Positions 7,178-13,636 of a stretch of DNA of 14,261 nt are shown in pieces (position 1 is the first letter of the stretch; each line of letters opens with the position of its first letter). Source of the stretch: Caulobacteraceae bacterium (GTDB lineage: Bacteria; Pseudomonadota; Alphaproteobacteria; Caulobacterales; Caulobacteraceae); contig JADZBR010000236.1 of NCBI GenBank assembly GCA_020852035.1, positions 1 through 14,261 of the forward strand, in the 5' to 3' direction. Both the position numbers and the translations under genes were made by a program. The notes under the pieces were generated by a model. That model was not told the origin of the DNA and made no database searches. It saw nothing but the letters and a program-made list of their open reading frames with translations.

Positions 7178-7282
7178 TTAGATCACCGCCGCCTGGAACA
7201 GCACCGCCGAAAGCGGGGCCAGAGCCATGATGAAGGTCGCCATGAGCAGCAGGCGGTCGAAGGTCTTGGTCGAGGTGGTCAT
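7178..7282 (-). CDS. 34-aa single-pass membrane peptide, first gene of DUF2975/XRE operon
   Basis: I do not recognise this gene by name. The ATG at 7282-7280 is preceded by AAGGA about 9-10 nt upstream, and the frame closes with TAA at 7180-7178. The peptide has a short polar, basic N-terminus (MTTSTKTFDR) and one hydrophobic segment from about residue 11 to 34, enough to cross the membrane once. Its core ATFIMALAPLSAV aligns without gaps to ATFILGVTPLVAV in the 33-aa peptide at 13456-13557 (8 of 13 identical), arguing that both are real, related genes. It is followed by a strong hairpin and then the DUF2975 gene. It may be a small regulator or subunit of that membrane protein (inference). 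Confidence 0.65.
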   Translation of the reverse strand: MTTSTKTFDRLLLMATFIMALAPLSAVLFQAAVI

Positions 7283-7326
7283 TGGTCCCGTCCTTGGTTC
7301 AGTTGGCGGCGACATCGCCGTCCATG

Positions 7327-7382
7327 TCGATAATCAATACGGACGCATCGCTTTTCGATCAAATTACATATCGTTTATCGAT
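7327..7382. promoter_or_regulatory. Repeated TCGATAA-type motif, candidate XRE operator
   Basis: In an AT-rich stretch between the divergent 34-aa gene and rdgB there are three related motifs: TCGATAA (7327-7333, plus), TCGATCAA (7355-7362, plus) and TCGATAA (7381-7375, minus). The outer two lie in longer inverted arms, 7323-7333 and 7375-7385, which match at 9 of 11 positions. An additional TATCG lies at 7369-7373. The arrangement suits binding of a dimeric regulator, possibly the XRE protein of the adjacent operon. I could not fix a promoter here with confidence. Confidence 0.45.
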
Positions 7383-7433
7383 GTGAAATTGCTGTAATGG
7401 TCTTGCGTGGGCTCCGGCGATAGAAGGCGCGGC

Positions 7434-8033
7434 ATGGCCTTGATGCTCGAACCCGGCGCGAAACTGGTGCTCGCCACCCACAATCCGGGGAAGGTCCCCG
7501 AACTCGCCGCCCTGCTCGACCACCGCTTCGACCTGACCAGCGCCGGCGAACTCGGCCTGCCCGAGCCGGCCGAGACCGAGACCACCTTCGTCGGCAACGC
7601 CCTCCTGAAGGCCCGCGCCGCGGCCGACGCCTCCGGCCTGATTGCGCTGGCCGACGACTCCGGTCTCTGCGTCGCCGCGCTCGACGGCGCGCCCGGCATC
7701 TTCTCCGCCCGCTGGGCCGGGCCGGGAAAGGACTTCGCCGTCGCGATGGCCAAGGTCGAGCAACGGCTGGAGGAGATCGGCGCCGACGACCGCGCCGCCT
7801 GGTTCGCCTGCGCCCTCGCCGTCGCCTGGCCGCACGGCCCGGCGGTGGTGGTCGAGGGCCGCGTCGACGGCGAGATCGGCTTCCCGGCGCGCGGGACGCG
7901 CGGGTTCGGCTACGACCCGATCTTCACGCCCACGGGCGGGACCCAGACCTTCGGCGAGATGGAGCCGGCCGCCAAGGACGCCATCAGCCACCGCGCCGAC
8001 GCCTTCCGGAAGCTGAAGGCCGCGCTCTGGTGA
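7434..8033 (+). CDS. rdgB: RdgB/HAM1-family non-canonical purine NTP pyrophosphatase
   Basis: This enzyme hydrolyses dITP, ITP and XTP to monophosphates and pyrophosphate, keeping deaminated purines out of DNA and RNA. The 199-aa product has family length. It shows the substrate-binding THNPGK (15-20), ALADDSGL with Asp75 as expected catalytic/metal residue, APGIFSARWAG, GFGYDPIF and ISHRADAFRKL. The ATG at 7434 is chosen: GAAGG lies 6 nt upstream and the protein then starts right before the first beta strand. An earlier GTG at 7407 would add nine unneeded residues. It leads a tight operon and overlaps hemW by 4 nt (GTGA). Confidence 0.95.
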   Translation: MALMLEPGAKLVLATHNPGKVPELAALLDHRFDLTSAGELGLPEPAETETTFVGNALLKARAAADASGLIALADDSGLCVAALDGAPGIFSARWAGPGKDFAVAMAKVEQRLEEIGADDRAAWFACALAVAWPHGPAVVVEGRVDGEIGFPARGTRGFGYDPIFTPTGGTQTFGEMEPAAKDAISHRADAFRKLKAALW

Positions 8034-9187
8034 GCGAGGCGCCGCCCATCGCGGTCCCTCCGTTGGCGGTCTACGTCCACTGGCCCTACTGCGCGCGGAT
8101 CTGCCCCTACTGCGACTTCAACGTCGTGCGCGACCGCGGCCAGGCCGAGCAGGCGGCGCTAGCCGCCGCCATCGTCGCCGACCTGAAGGCCCAGGCCGCC
8201 GGGATCGGCCCGCGCCGCCTGGTCTCGATCTTCTTCGGCGGCGGCACCCCCTCGCTGATGGACCCGGCCTGGCTCGCCGCCGTGGTCGAGGCCGCCCGCG
8301 CCCTCTGGCCCGCCGATCCGGCGCTGGAGGTCACCCTCGAAGCCAATCCCACCGACGCGGAGGCGGACCGCTTCGCCGCCTTCACCGCCGCCGGCGTGAC
8401 GCGCCTCTCGCTCGGCCTGCAGTCGCTGGACGACGCGGCGCTGACCTTCCTCGGCCGCAACCATGACGCAGCCACCGCGAGGCGCGCCGCCCGCGCCGCC
8501 CGCGCCGCCTTCCCGCAGCTCTCCCTCGACCTGATCTACGCCCGCCCCGGCCAGGACGTCGCCGCCTGGACCGCCGAGATCGAGGCCGCCCTGGCGCTCG
8601 CGCCCGACCACGTCTCGCCCTACCAGCTGACTATCGAGGCGGGCACCGCTTTCGACCGCCAGGTGCGCCGCGGCGCCTTCGCCCCGCCGGACGACGACCT
8701 CGCCGCCGACCTCTACGAAACCACGCAAGACCGGCTGGAGGCCGCCGGATTCGAGGCCTACGAGGTCTCCAACCACGCCCGCGGCGAGGCGGCTCGCTCA
8801 CGCCACAACCTCGCCTACTGGCGCGGCGAAGACTACCTCGGCGCCGGCCCCGGCGCGCATGGGCGCGTGACCCTCGGCGGCGCGCGCCACGCCCGCTTCA
8901 CCGCCCCGAAGGTCGCTGACTACCTGACGCGCGTGGGCGAGACGGGGACCGGACTCATCGAGGACGATCCGCTCACCGCCGCGGACGCCGCCACCGAACG
9001 GCTGCTGATGGGCCTGCGCATCCCCGAGGGGGTCGCCCTGCCCGAACTCGGCGACCTGTCGCCGTCGCCCGAGCGCATCGCCGGCCTCGTGGAGGCGGGC
9101 CTCCTGGCCGCCGACCCCCTTCGCCTGCGCGCCACGCCGCACGGCCGCCGCCTGCTCGACCGCCTGACCCTGGAGTTGCTCGGCTGA
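8030..9187 (+). CDS. hemW: HemW, radical SAM heme chaperone (formerly annotated as HemN-like)
   Basis: The 385-aa protein belongs to the radical SAM coproporphyrinogen oxidase-like group. The iron-sulfur motif is C21-x3-C25-x2-C28 in PYCARICPYCDF. The fourth cysteine typical of true HemN is replaced by Phe, the pattern of HemW. A SAM-binding FFGGGTPS follows, and the HNxxYW motif described for HemW is at residues 259-264 (HNLAYW), followed by GAGPGAHGR. HemW proteins are proposed to bind heme and deliver it to targets such as respiratory proteins rather than to make it. The GTG start at 8030 overlaps the rdgB stop and the stop overlaps the next ATG (TGATG), so translation is coupled on both sides. 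Assignment as HemW over HemN is strong from these motifs. Confidence 0.93.
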   Translation: MSEAPPIAVPPLAVYVHWPYCARICPYCDFNVVRDRGQAEQAALAAAIVADLKAQAAGIGPRRLVSIFFGGGTPSLMDPAWLAAVVEAARALWPADPALEVTLEANPTDAEADRFAAFTAAGVTRLSLGLQSLDDAALTFLGRNHDAATARRAARAARAAFPQLSLDLIYARPGQDVAAWTAEIEAALALAPDHVSPYQLTIEAGTAFDRQVRRGAFAPPDDDLAADLYETTQDRLEAAGFEAYEVSNHARGEAARSRHNLAYWRGEDYLGAGPGAHGRVTLGGARHARFTAPKVADYLTRVGETGTGLIEDDPLTAADAATERLLMGLRIPEGVALPELGDLSPSPERIAGLVEAGLLAADPLRLRATPHGRRLLDRLTLELLG

Positions 9188-10113
9188 TGGAGCGCCATGC
9201 GGTCAGTGAGAACGTCCGCCGCCGGGCCGGCCTGCTCGGCGAGGCCGGCGCGTCTTGGCTGATCGGGGTCGATGATCTGGCCGACGATCTCGCTCGCGAA
9301 TGGGGTCTTTCCCTGGGCGCCTCGCTGCAGGGCGGCACCGAGGCGCTGGTGCTGGAGGCGACCCTGGCCGACGGCCGCCCGGCGATCCTCAAGCTCATGC
9401 TGCCTGGGATCGACCGGCACGGCGGGGAACTGGCCACCCTGCGGCTCGCCGCCGGGCGCGGCTACGCCGAGGTCTATCGCCACGATATCGCGCGCCGCGC
9501 GGTGCTGATGGAGCGCCTGGGTCCCCAGCTGCACGAACTGGGCTGGCCGGTCGCGGCGCAGATCGAGGCGATCTGCGCGACCCTGAAGGTCGCCTGGGTC
9601 AGGCCGGCGAGCATGACCGGCTTGATGACCGGCGCGGACAAGGCCGTCACCCTCGCCCGTCTGATCTCGCGGCGCTTTGAAGCCACCGGCCGGCCCTGCG
9701 CCGAGCGCACCATCGAGGTCGCCCTCGCCTTCGCCGAGGACCGCCGCCGCGCGTACGATCCGGCCGCCGCCGTGCTGGTCCACGGCGATCCTCACGCCTG
9801 GAACACCTTGCAGGTCCCCGGCGCCGACCCGCCCCGCTTCAAGTTCGTCGATCCCGACGGCCTCTTCGCCGAGCCGGCCTACGATCTCGGCATCGCCATG
9901 CGCGAATGGGAGGACGAACTGCTGGCCGGCGACCCACTGGCGCTGGGCCGCGCGCGCTGCGCGCTGCTCTCGCGGCTCACGGGCGTGCCGGAGGAGCCGA
10001 TCTGGCAATGGGGTTTCCTGGAGCGGGTCTCGACGGGCTTACTGCTCAAGGAGATGGGCTTGGACGAGCTGGCGGGGAACTTCCTCGCCGTCGCCGAAGC
10101 CTGGGCGGAGTAG
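9187..10113 (+). CDS. Aminoglycoside phosphotransferase-like kinase (streptomycin 6-kinase/APH_6_hur type)
   Basis: This 308-aa protein has a kinase-like phosphotransferase fold. The N-lobe contains ATLADGRPAILKLMLP, where the Lys would contact ATP. The C-lobe has the catalytic Brenner-type HGDPHAWN (His199, Asp201, Asn206) and a metal-binding DPDG (Asp222 to Gly225) in FVDPDGLFAEPAYDLG. These features and the spacing resemble the streptomycin/hydroxyurea phosphotransferase group. The natural substrate is unknown: its chromosomal position, coupled to hemW by a TGATG overlap, argues for a metabolic or detoxifying kinase rather than an acquired resistance gene, though aminoglycoside phosphorylation is possible. 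No mobile element flanks it, and base composition is like its neighbours. Confidence 0.85.
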   Translation: MERHAVSENVRRRAGLLGEAGASWLIGVDDLADDLAREWGLSLGASLQGGTEALVLEATLADGRPAILKLMLPGIDRHGGELATLRLAAGRGYAEVYRHDIARRAVLMERLGPQLHELGWPVAAQIEAICATLKVAWVRPASMTGLMTGADKAVTLARLISRRFEATGRPCAERTIEVALAFAEDRRRAYDPAAAVLVHGDPHAWNTLQVPGADPPRFKFVDPDGLFAEPAYDLGIAMREWEDELLAGDPLALGRARCALLSRLTGVPEEPIWQWGFLERVSTGLLLKEMGLDELAGNFLAVAEAWAE

Positions 10114-10114
10114 A

Positions 10115-10771
10115 ATGATGGCCTTCCGAGCCGCGCTGTCTCTCTGGTTCCTATTGGTCCCCGCCGCAGCCTTTGGCTCGGAGTGCCCTCCGTTCGACCA
10201 AGTGGCGGTCGACCGGCTGCCGACCACCTGGGAAACTTTTGACGGCACGGCATTCGAAACCGCCTGGACGGACTGGGCCCGACATCACGACAACGCCCCG
10301 ATGCGCGGCGCCGATGGGGGCAAGGCTCAGTTCCGCCTGTCCACCACGGTCCCCGGCCCGGGGATCGTCAGCTACGACCTGAGAGGCCGAAAATTGTCCA
10401 AGGACGGCTGGAAGATCGAGGCGCGGCGGCGCGGCTATGCCGGGCCGAGATCCTACTCGTCAGGCTGGCGGCGCGTGAAACTCTCTGTCGACGCCTCCCG
10501 CAAGATCGACGAATTGCTCGCCGACCGATGCTTCTGGAGCGCGCCTCGATTCCTGGATGACAGGCTGCCGCTGATCGCCGGCGGCTACGCACAGAGCATT
10601 CATCAGGCGACGACCTTTTTCGACATCAGGGTTGGCAACCGTGACTGGCGAGGCATTCATGTTTCCTGGGTGATCGGCCGACCGGGAGAACTTCGATCGC
10701 TCCTGACCGACGCGGCGTTCGGCGATCCCGGATTGATGAATGACCGCTTGGAACGCTGGCCGGACTCCTAG
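10115..10771 (+). CDS. Hypothetical secreted/periplasmic protein
   Basis: I do not recognise this 218-aa product. It begins with a clear Sec-type signal peptide (Arg5, hydrophobic ALSLWFLLVPAAAF, probable cleavage near residues 20-22) and should be exported. The mature part has two cysteines, Cys24 and Cys139, that could form a disulfide, and is rich in Trp and Arg. The stretch from about residue 73 to 120 looks beta-rich (FRLSTTVPGPGIVSYDLRG). The start lies 1 nt after the kinase stop (TAGAATG), with GGAG just upstream; a second ATG at 10118 is equally possible. It is last in the rdgB-hemW-kinase operon and ends 15 bp from the convergent lysS. Codon use is a little less GC-biased than its neighbours. 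Confidence 0.8.
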   Translation: MMAFRAALSLWFLLVPAAAFGSECPPFDQVAVDRLPTTWETFDGTAFETAWTDWARHHDNAPMRGADGGKAQFRLSTTVPGPGIVSYDLRGRKLSKDGWKIEARRRGYAGPRSYSSGWRRVKLSVDASRKIDELLADRCFWSAPRFLDDRLPLIAGGYAQSIHQATTFFDIRVGNRDWRGIHVSWVIGRPGELRSLLTDAAFGDPGLMNDRLERWPDS

Positions 10772-10786
10772 CGCGTGGCGGGGTGT

Positions 10787-12475
10787 TCAAGCCGCCGCAA
10801 GCTCCCCGGCCAGCGCCCGGTCGATCAGGGCGATGGTGCGGTCGAGGCCGAAGATGGCGGCGAAGGAGCCGAACCTCGGGCCCTGGCTCTGTCCGAGCAG
10901 CACTTCGTAGAGGGCGGCGAACCAGGTGCGCAGAGGCTCGAAGCCGGCGGCCTTGCCGATCTCGTAGACCTCGTTCTGGATCAGCTCGGCGTCGCGGGTG
11001 TCGGCCGGCAGGGCGGCGAGCGCATCGCGCAGGGCCTGCATGGCCGACCGTTCCTGGTCGGTGGGCGCGCGGAACTGCTTCGAGGGCCGAACGAAGTCCT
11101 CGTAATAGTTGATCGCGTAGCCGGCGAGCTTGTCGAGCAGCGGCTGGTTCGCGGGCGTCGCGCCGGGGATGTAGCGCTCCAGGAAGCCCCAGAGGATTTC
11201 CTTGGTCGAGGCGTCGGCCGCCGAGACCAGGTTCAAGAGCAGCGAGAACGAGACCGGCGAGCCCTGCGCCGGCGGGGCGCCGCCGTGCACGTGCCAGGCG
11301 GGGCTCTCCAGCTGCGGCCCGTTGGCGCCCTCGGCCGCCTTCTTCGCGTGGGCGTCGAGGTGCTGCAGGTATTCGTCCGCCGCCTTGGGGATGACGTCGA
11401 AGTAGAGCCGCTTGGCCGACTTCGGCGACTGGTACATGTAGTAGGCCAGGCTCTCCGGCGCGCCGTAGCGCAGCCATTCCTCCATGGTCAGGCCGTTGCC
11501 CTTGGACTTGGAGATCTTGCGGTTCTCCACGTCCATGAAGAGCTCGTAGTGGAAGACCTCCGGCGGCTCGCCGCCGAGCACGCGGCAGACCTTGCTGGAG
11601 ACCCGCACCGAGTCGATCAGGTCCTTGCCGCTCATCTCGTAGTCGACGCCGAGCGCGGTCCAGCGCATCGCCCAGTCGGGGCGCCACTGCATCTTCACGT
11701 GGCCGCCGGTCACCGGGACCTCGGTCAGCTCGCCGTCCTCGTCGCGGAAGGTGATCGAGCCGCGGTCGAGGTGACGCTCCAGGGTCGGGACCTGCAGCAC
11801 GCGGCCGGTCTTGGGGCTGATCGGCAGGAAGGGCGAATAGGTGGCCCGCCGCTCCTCGCCGAGGGTGGGCAGCATCACCGCCTGGATGGCGTCGAACCGC
11901 TCCAGAGCGCGCAACAGGATCGGGTCGAAGACGCCGGACTTGTAGCCGTCGTAGGTCGAGGAGAAGAATTCGTAGTCGAAGCCGAAACCGTCGAGGAAGG
12001 TTCGCAGGCGCGCGTTGTTGTGCGCCCCGAAGCTCTCGTGCTCGCCGAAGGGGTCGCGCACGCTGGTGACCGGCTTGTCGCGATCCTCCTCCAGCATCGC
12101 GCGGTTGGGGACGTTGTCGGGGATCTTGCGGAACCCGTCCATGTCGTCGGAGATCACCAGCAGGCGCGTGGGGACCCTGTCCTCGGTCAGGGCGCGGAAG
12201 GCGTTCCGCACCATGGTCGGGCGGGCCACCTCGCCGAAGGTGCCCATGTGCGGCAGGCCGGAGGCGCCGTAGCCGCATTGCAGGACCACGGGCTTGCTGA
12301 GCGCCGGCAGGGTCTGGACCAGCTCGTCGAACTTGCCTTCGGCGATCAGCGCGGCGGCCAGATCACGCTCGGCGTCGGTCAGGCGCTGTTTCAGAATCCG
12401 GGCGAGCAGGATGCGCGCCTGTTCAAACGGCCAAGCCTTGGCGCCCTGCGCCGCGTGGGACAGTCCTTGGAGCAT
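10787..12475 (-). CDS. lysS: Lysyl-tRNA synthetase, class I
   Basis: This enzyme charges tRNA-Lys with lysine using ATP. It is the class I enzyme found in archaea, alphaproteobacteria and spirochaetes, unrelated to the class II LysS/LysU of E. coli. The 562-aa product has a HIGH-type motif in GYGASGLPHMGTFGE (Ala71 to Gly78) and the KMSKS loop as KISKSKG from Lys320, with a Rossmann core between (LLVISDDMDGFRK) and an alpha-helical anticodon-binding C-terminal part. The ATG at 12475 fits the family start (SKAWPFE-like AKAWPFEQAR at about 12-21), yet no Shine-Dalgarno lies upstream. A Caulobacter-type promoter ends 10 nt before the ATG, so a leaderless or near-leaderless mRNA is likely. It is the only lysyl-tRNA synthetase gene visible here. 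Confidence 0.97.
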   Translation of the reverse strand: MLQGLSHAAQGAKAWPFEQARILLARILKQRLTDAERDLAAALIAEGKFDELVQTLPALSKPVVLQCGYGASGLPHMGTFGEVARPTMVRNAFRALTEDRVPTRLLVISDDMDGFRKIPDNVPNRAMLEEDRDKPVTSVRDPFGEHESFGAHNNARLRTFLDGFGFDYEFFSSTYDGYKSGVFDPILLRALERFDAIQAVMLPTLGEERRATYSPFLPISPKTGRVLQVPTLERHLDRGSITFRDEDGELTEVPVTGGHVKMQWRPDWAMRWTALGVDYEMSGKDLIDSVRVSSKVCRVLGGEPPEVFHYELFMDVENRKISKSKGNGLTMEEWLRYGAPESLAYYMYQSPKSAKRLYFDVIPKAADEYLQHLDAHAKKAAEGANGPQLESPAWHVHGGAPPAQGSPVSFSLLLNLVSAADASTKEILWGFLERYIPGATPANQPLLDKLAGYAINYYEDFVRPSKQFRAPTDQERSAMQALRDALAALPADTRDAELIQNEVYEIGKAAGFEPLRTWFAALYEVLLGQSQGPRFGSFAAIFGLDRTIALIDRALAGELAAA

Positions 12476-12485
12476 GATGGCGCGG

Positions 12486-12514
12486 GCTATAGCCCCCGCA
12501 GCGCCCGGCGTCAG
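12486..12514 (-). promoter_or_regulatory. Caulobacter-type housekeeping promoter of lysS
   Basis: On the minus strand CTGACGC (12514-12508) and GCTATAGC (12493-12486) are separated by 14 bp. They match the Caulobacter sigma-73 consensus TTGaCgS-N10-14-GCtANAWC at 6 of 7 and 7 of 8 positions. The -35 overlaps the stop codon of the upstream thioesterase. The -10 sits in a perfect 12-bp palindrome GGGCTATAGCCC (12484-12495). Transcription would start about 4 nt before the lysS ATG. Confidence 0.6.
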
Positions 12515-12903
12515 CCCTCGGCGCTCAGCAGGAAGTGGCCGTGCAGCGCCGCCACCGGCTTTTGCGGGTCGTCCTGCCAGGCCTCGACCCGCACATTGGC
12601 CACCCGGCGGCCGGCGCGGCGGATCTCGGCGCGGGCGTAGGTGTCCTTCGGCCCGGCGGGGCGGACGTATTCGATATTGACGTCGATCGGCTTGGGCAGG
12701 GGCGCGTCCGGGCGCTCGGCCGCCAGCCGCGCGAGGGCGGTGATCTCCAGGAAACCGCCGAGCACCCCGCCGTGGATCGCCGGCAGGCTGGGGTTGCCGA
12801 TCAGGTGCGGCGACATCGGCAGCACCAGCAACGGGCCTTCCGCATCCTCCTGCGGCCGCACGCCGAGGAAGCGGGCGTAGGGGGTGTCCTCCAGCCGGCT
12901 CAT
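12511..12903 (-). CDS. PaaI-type hotdog-fold thioesterase (second of pair)
   Basis: This 130-aa protein has the 4HBT hotdog fold, which hydrolyses acyl-CoA or aryl-CoA thioesters. The central helix region PAIHGGVLGGFLEITALARL (about 48-67) carries the HGG of the PaaI group. IDVNIEYVRPAGPKDTYARAE is the conserved strand pair after it, followed by AEIRRAGRRVANVRVEAW. The ATG overlaps the stop of the preceding thioesterase (ATGA), so the two are translationally coupled. They may form a heteromer or act on related acyl-CoAs. The specific substrate cannot be told from sequence. Confidence 0.88.
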   Translation of the reverse strand: MSRLEDTPYARFLGVRPQEDAEGPLLVLPMSPHLIGNPSLPAIHGGVLGGFLEITALARLAAERPDAPLPKPIDVNIEYVRPAGPKDTYARAEIRRAGRRVANVRVEAWQDDPQKPVAALHGHFLLSAEG

Positions 12904-13349
12904 GCGACGCTTCCCGAGACCGCGCCGGCGGTGCCCAGCATGAAGGCCGCCTGGGCGGTGGCGACCGGCGTGTCGCCCTGGCCGTCGTGCGCCTCGGCGC
13001 GGACGAAGGCGACGTTGCGGGTCAGGCGGTAGCAGGTCGCCGAGGCGGTGAGGCCCAGGCGCTCGCCGGCGGGCCGCAGGTAGTCGATCCGCAGGTCGAG
13101 GGTAGCGATGGCGCCCATGCCGCCCTGCCGCGCGGCGTTCACCGCCAGGCCGCTGACATGGTCGATGAGGGTGGTGACCACGCCGCCGGCGATCACCCCG
13201 GTGGCCGGATCGCCGACCATCTCCGGCTTCCAGGCCGCGCGCATCACCGCCCGCTCGGGCGAGACCTCGACCACCTCGAAGCCGAGGGCGCCGGCCTGCG
13301 GGGTGGCCTGCATCATGCGGGAGATCATCTCGGCGGCCGCGTCGGTCAT
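12900..13349 (-). CDS. PaaI-type hotdog-fold thioesterase (first of pair)
   Basis: This 149-aa hotdog protein is paralogous in fold to its downstream neighbour. The central segment is TGVIAGGVVTTLIDHVSGLA (about 50-69); the His of the usual HGG is replaced by Ala, while the Asp of the LxD position is present as Asp63. IATLDLRIDYLRPAGE and NVAFVRAEAHD follow as expected. Its stop overlaps the neighbour's start (ATGA). This asymmetry (AGG plus Asp here, HGG without Asp there) suggests complementary sites in a mixed oligomer, which is inference. It starts at the ATG 13349-13347; a terminator from the upstream small gene lies just before it, so it should have its own promoter, which I could not pin down. 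Confidence 0.9.
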   Translation of the reverse strand: MTDAAAEMISRMMQATPQAGALGFEVVEVSPERAVMRAAWKPEMVGDPATGVIAGGVVTTLIDHVSGLAVNAARQGGMGAIATLDLRIDYLRPAGERLGLTASATCYRLTRNVAFVRAEAHDGQGDTPVATAQAAFMLGTAGAVSGSVA

Positions 13350-13387
13350 GGCTCTTGCCTAGCCGGTCTGACGCAACGGCGCCTACG

Positions 13388-13421
13388 AAAAGAGCCCGCG
13401 CCGGGGAGGGCGCGGGCTCTT
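13388..13421 (-). terminator. Intrinsic terminator of the 33-aa gene
   Basis: AAGAGCCCGCGCC (13390-13402) pairs perfectly with GGCGCGGGCTCTT (13409-13421) around a 6-nt loop, a 13-bp GC-rich stem. On the minus strand the stem runs into TTTT (13391-13388), the usual U-run. It lies 35 bp after the stop of the 33-aa gene and 39 bp before the thioesterase start, so it separates the two transcripts. Confidence 0.85.
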
Positions 13422-13455
13422 GAGGCCGGGGCGGGAGCGCCCGATGGAAGGGCGA

Positions 13456-13557
13456 TCACCCGGCGATCTGCACGAAGACGCCGAAGACGGCGACCAGCGG
13501 CGTGACGCCGAGGATGAAGGTGGCGAGGGCGCTCAGCGGCGAGATGGTGTGGCTCAT
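13456..13557 (-). CDS. 33-aa single-pass membrane peptide with own terminator
   Basis: I do not recognise this gene by name. The ATG at 13557-13555 has AGGGGA 5 nt upstream, and the frame ends with TGA at 13458-13456. After a short polar start (MSHTISP) nearly all of the remaining peptide is hydrophobic (about residues 8-31), a single membrane span. The core ATFILGVTPLVAV aligns ungapped with ATFIMALAPLSAV of the 34-aa peptide at 7178-7282. The gene is a stand-alone unit: a TATATC -10-like box at 13614-13609, a leader with a possible 8-bp GC hairpin (13579-13600), and a strong terminator. This careful packaging makes a translated gene likely, although a small RNA with an incidental frame cannot be excluded. 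Confidence 0.68.
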   Translation of the reverse strand: MSHTISPLSALATFILGVTPLVAVFGVFVQIAG

Positions 13558-13608
13558 GTCTATCCCCTAGACGGTGTTCCGGGGCGGGGATCGCCGCCGG
13601 TAGTTGGG

Positions 13609-13628
13609 GATATAGATGTGACATCACA
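13609..13628 (-). promoter_or_regulatory. Candidate promoter of the 33-aa gene with TGTGA/TCACA dyad
   Basis: On the minus strand TATATC (13614-13609) could be the -10. Directly upstream is the inverted repeat TGTGA-N2-TCACA (13617-13628), inside what would be the promoter spacer and therefore well placed for repression. No good -35 is seen 16-18 bp upstream, hinting at an activator. The half-site resembles CRP/FNR half-sites, but the 2-bp spacing does not fit those regulators. Confidence 0.35.
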
Positions 13629-13636
13629 GATTTACT

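Noticed and set aside
7407..7433. Upstream GTG start of rdgB
   Set aside because: It lacks a ribosome site and would add nine non-conserved residues before the ATG at 7434, which has GAAGG 6 nt upstream.
8920..10008. 362-codon minus-strand frame over the end of hemW and the kinase gene
   Set aside because: Antisense to two well-supported genes; no ribosome site, motif or promoter.
10626..12278. 550-codon minus-strand frame and a 621-codon plus-strand frame (10775-12640) over lysS
   Set aside because: Both are out of register with the certain class I lysyl-tRNA synthetase and have Arg/Pro/Gly-rich or His/Val/Gly-rich translations typical of shadows.
13346..13627. 93-codon minus-strand frame across the terminator and the 33-aa gene
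   Set aside because: It lies in another frame than the 33-aa gene, crosses a strong intrinsic terminator and has an Arg/Pro/His-rich shadow composition.
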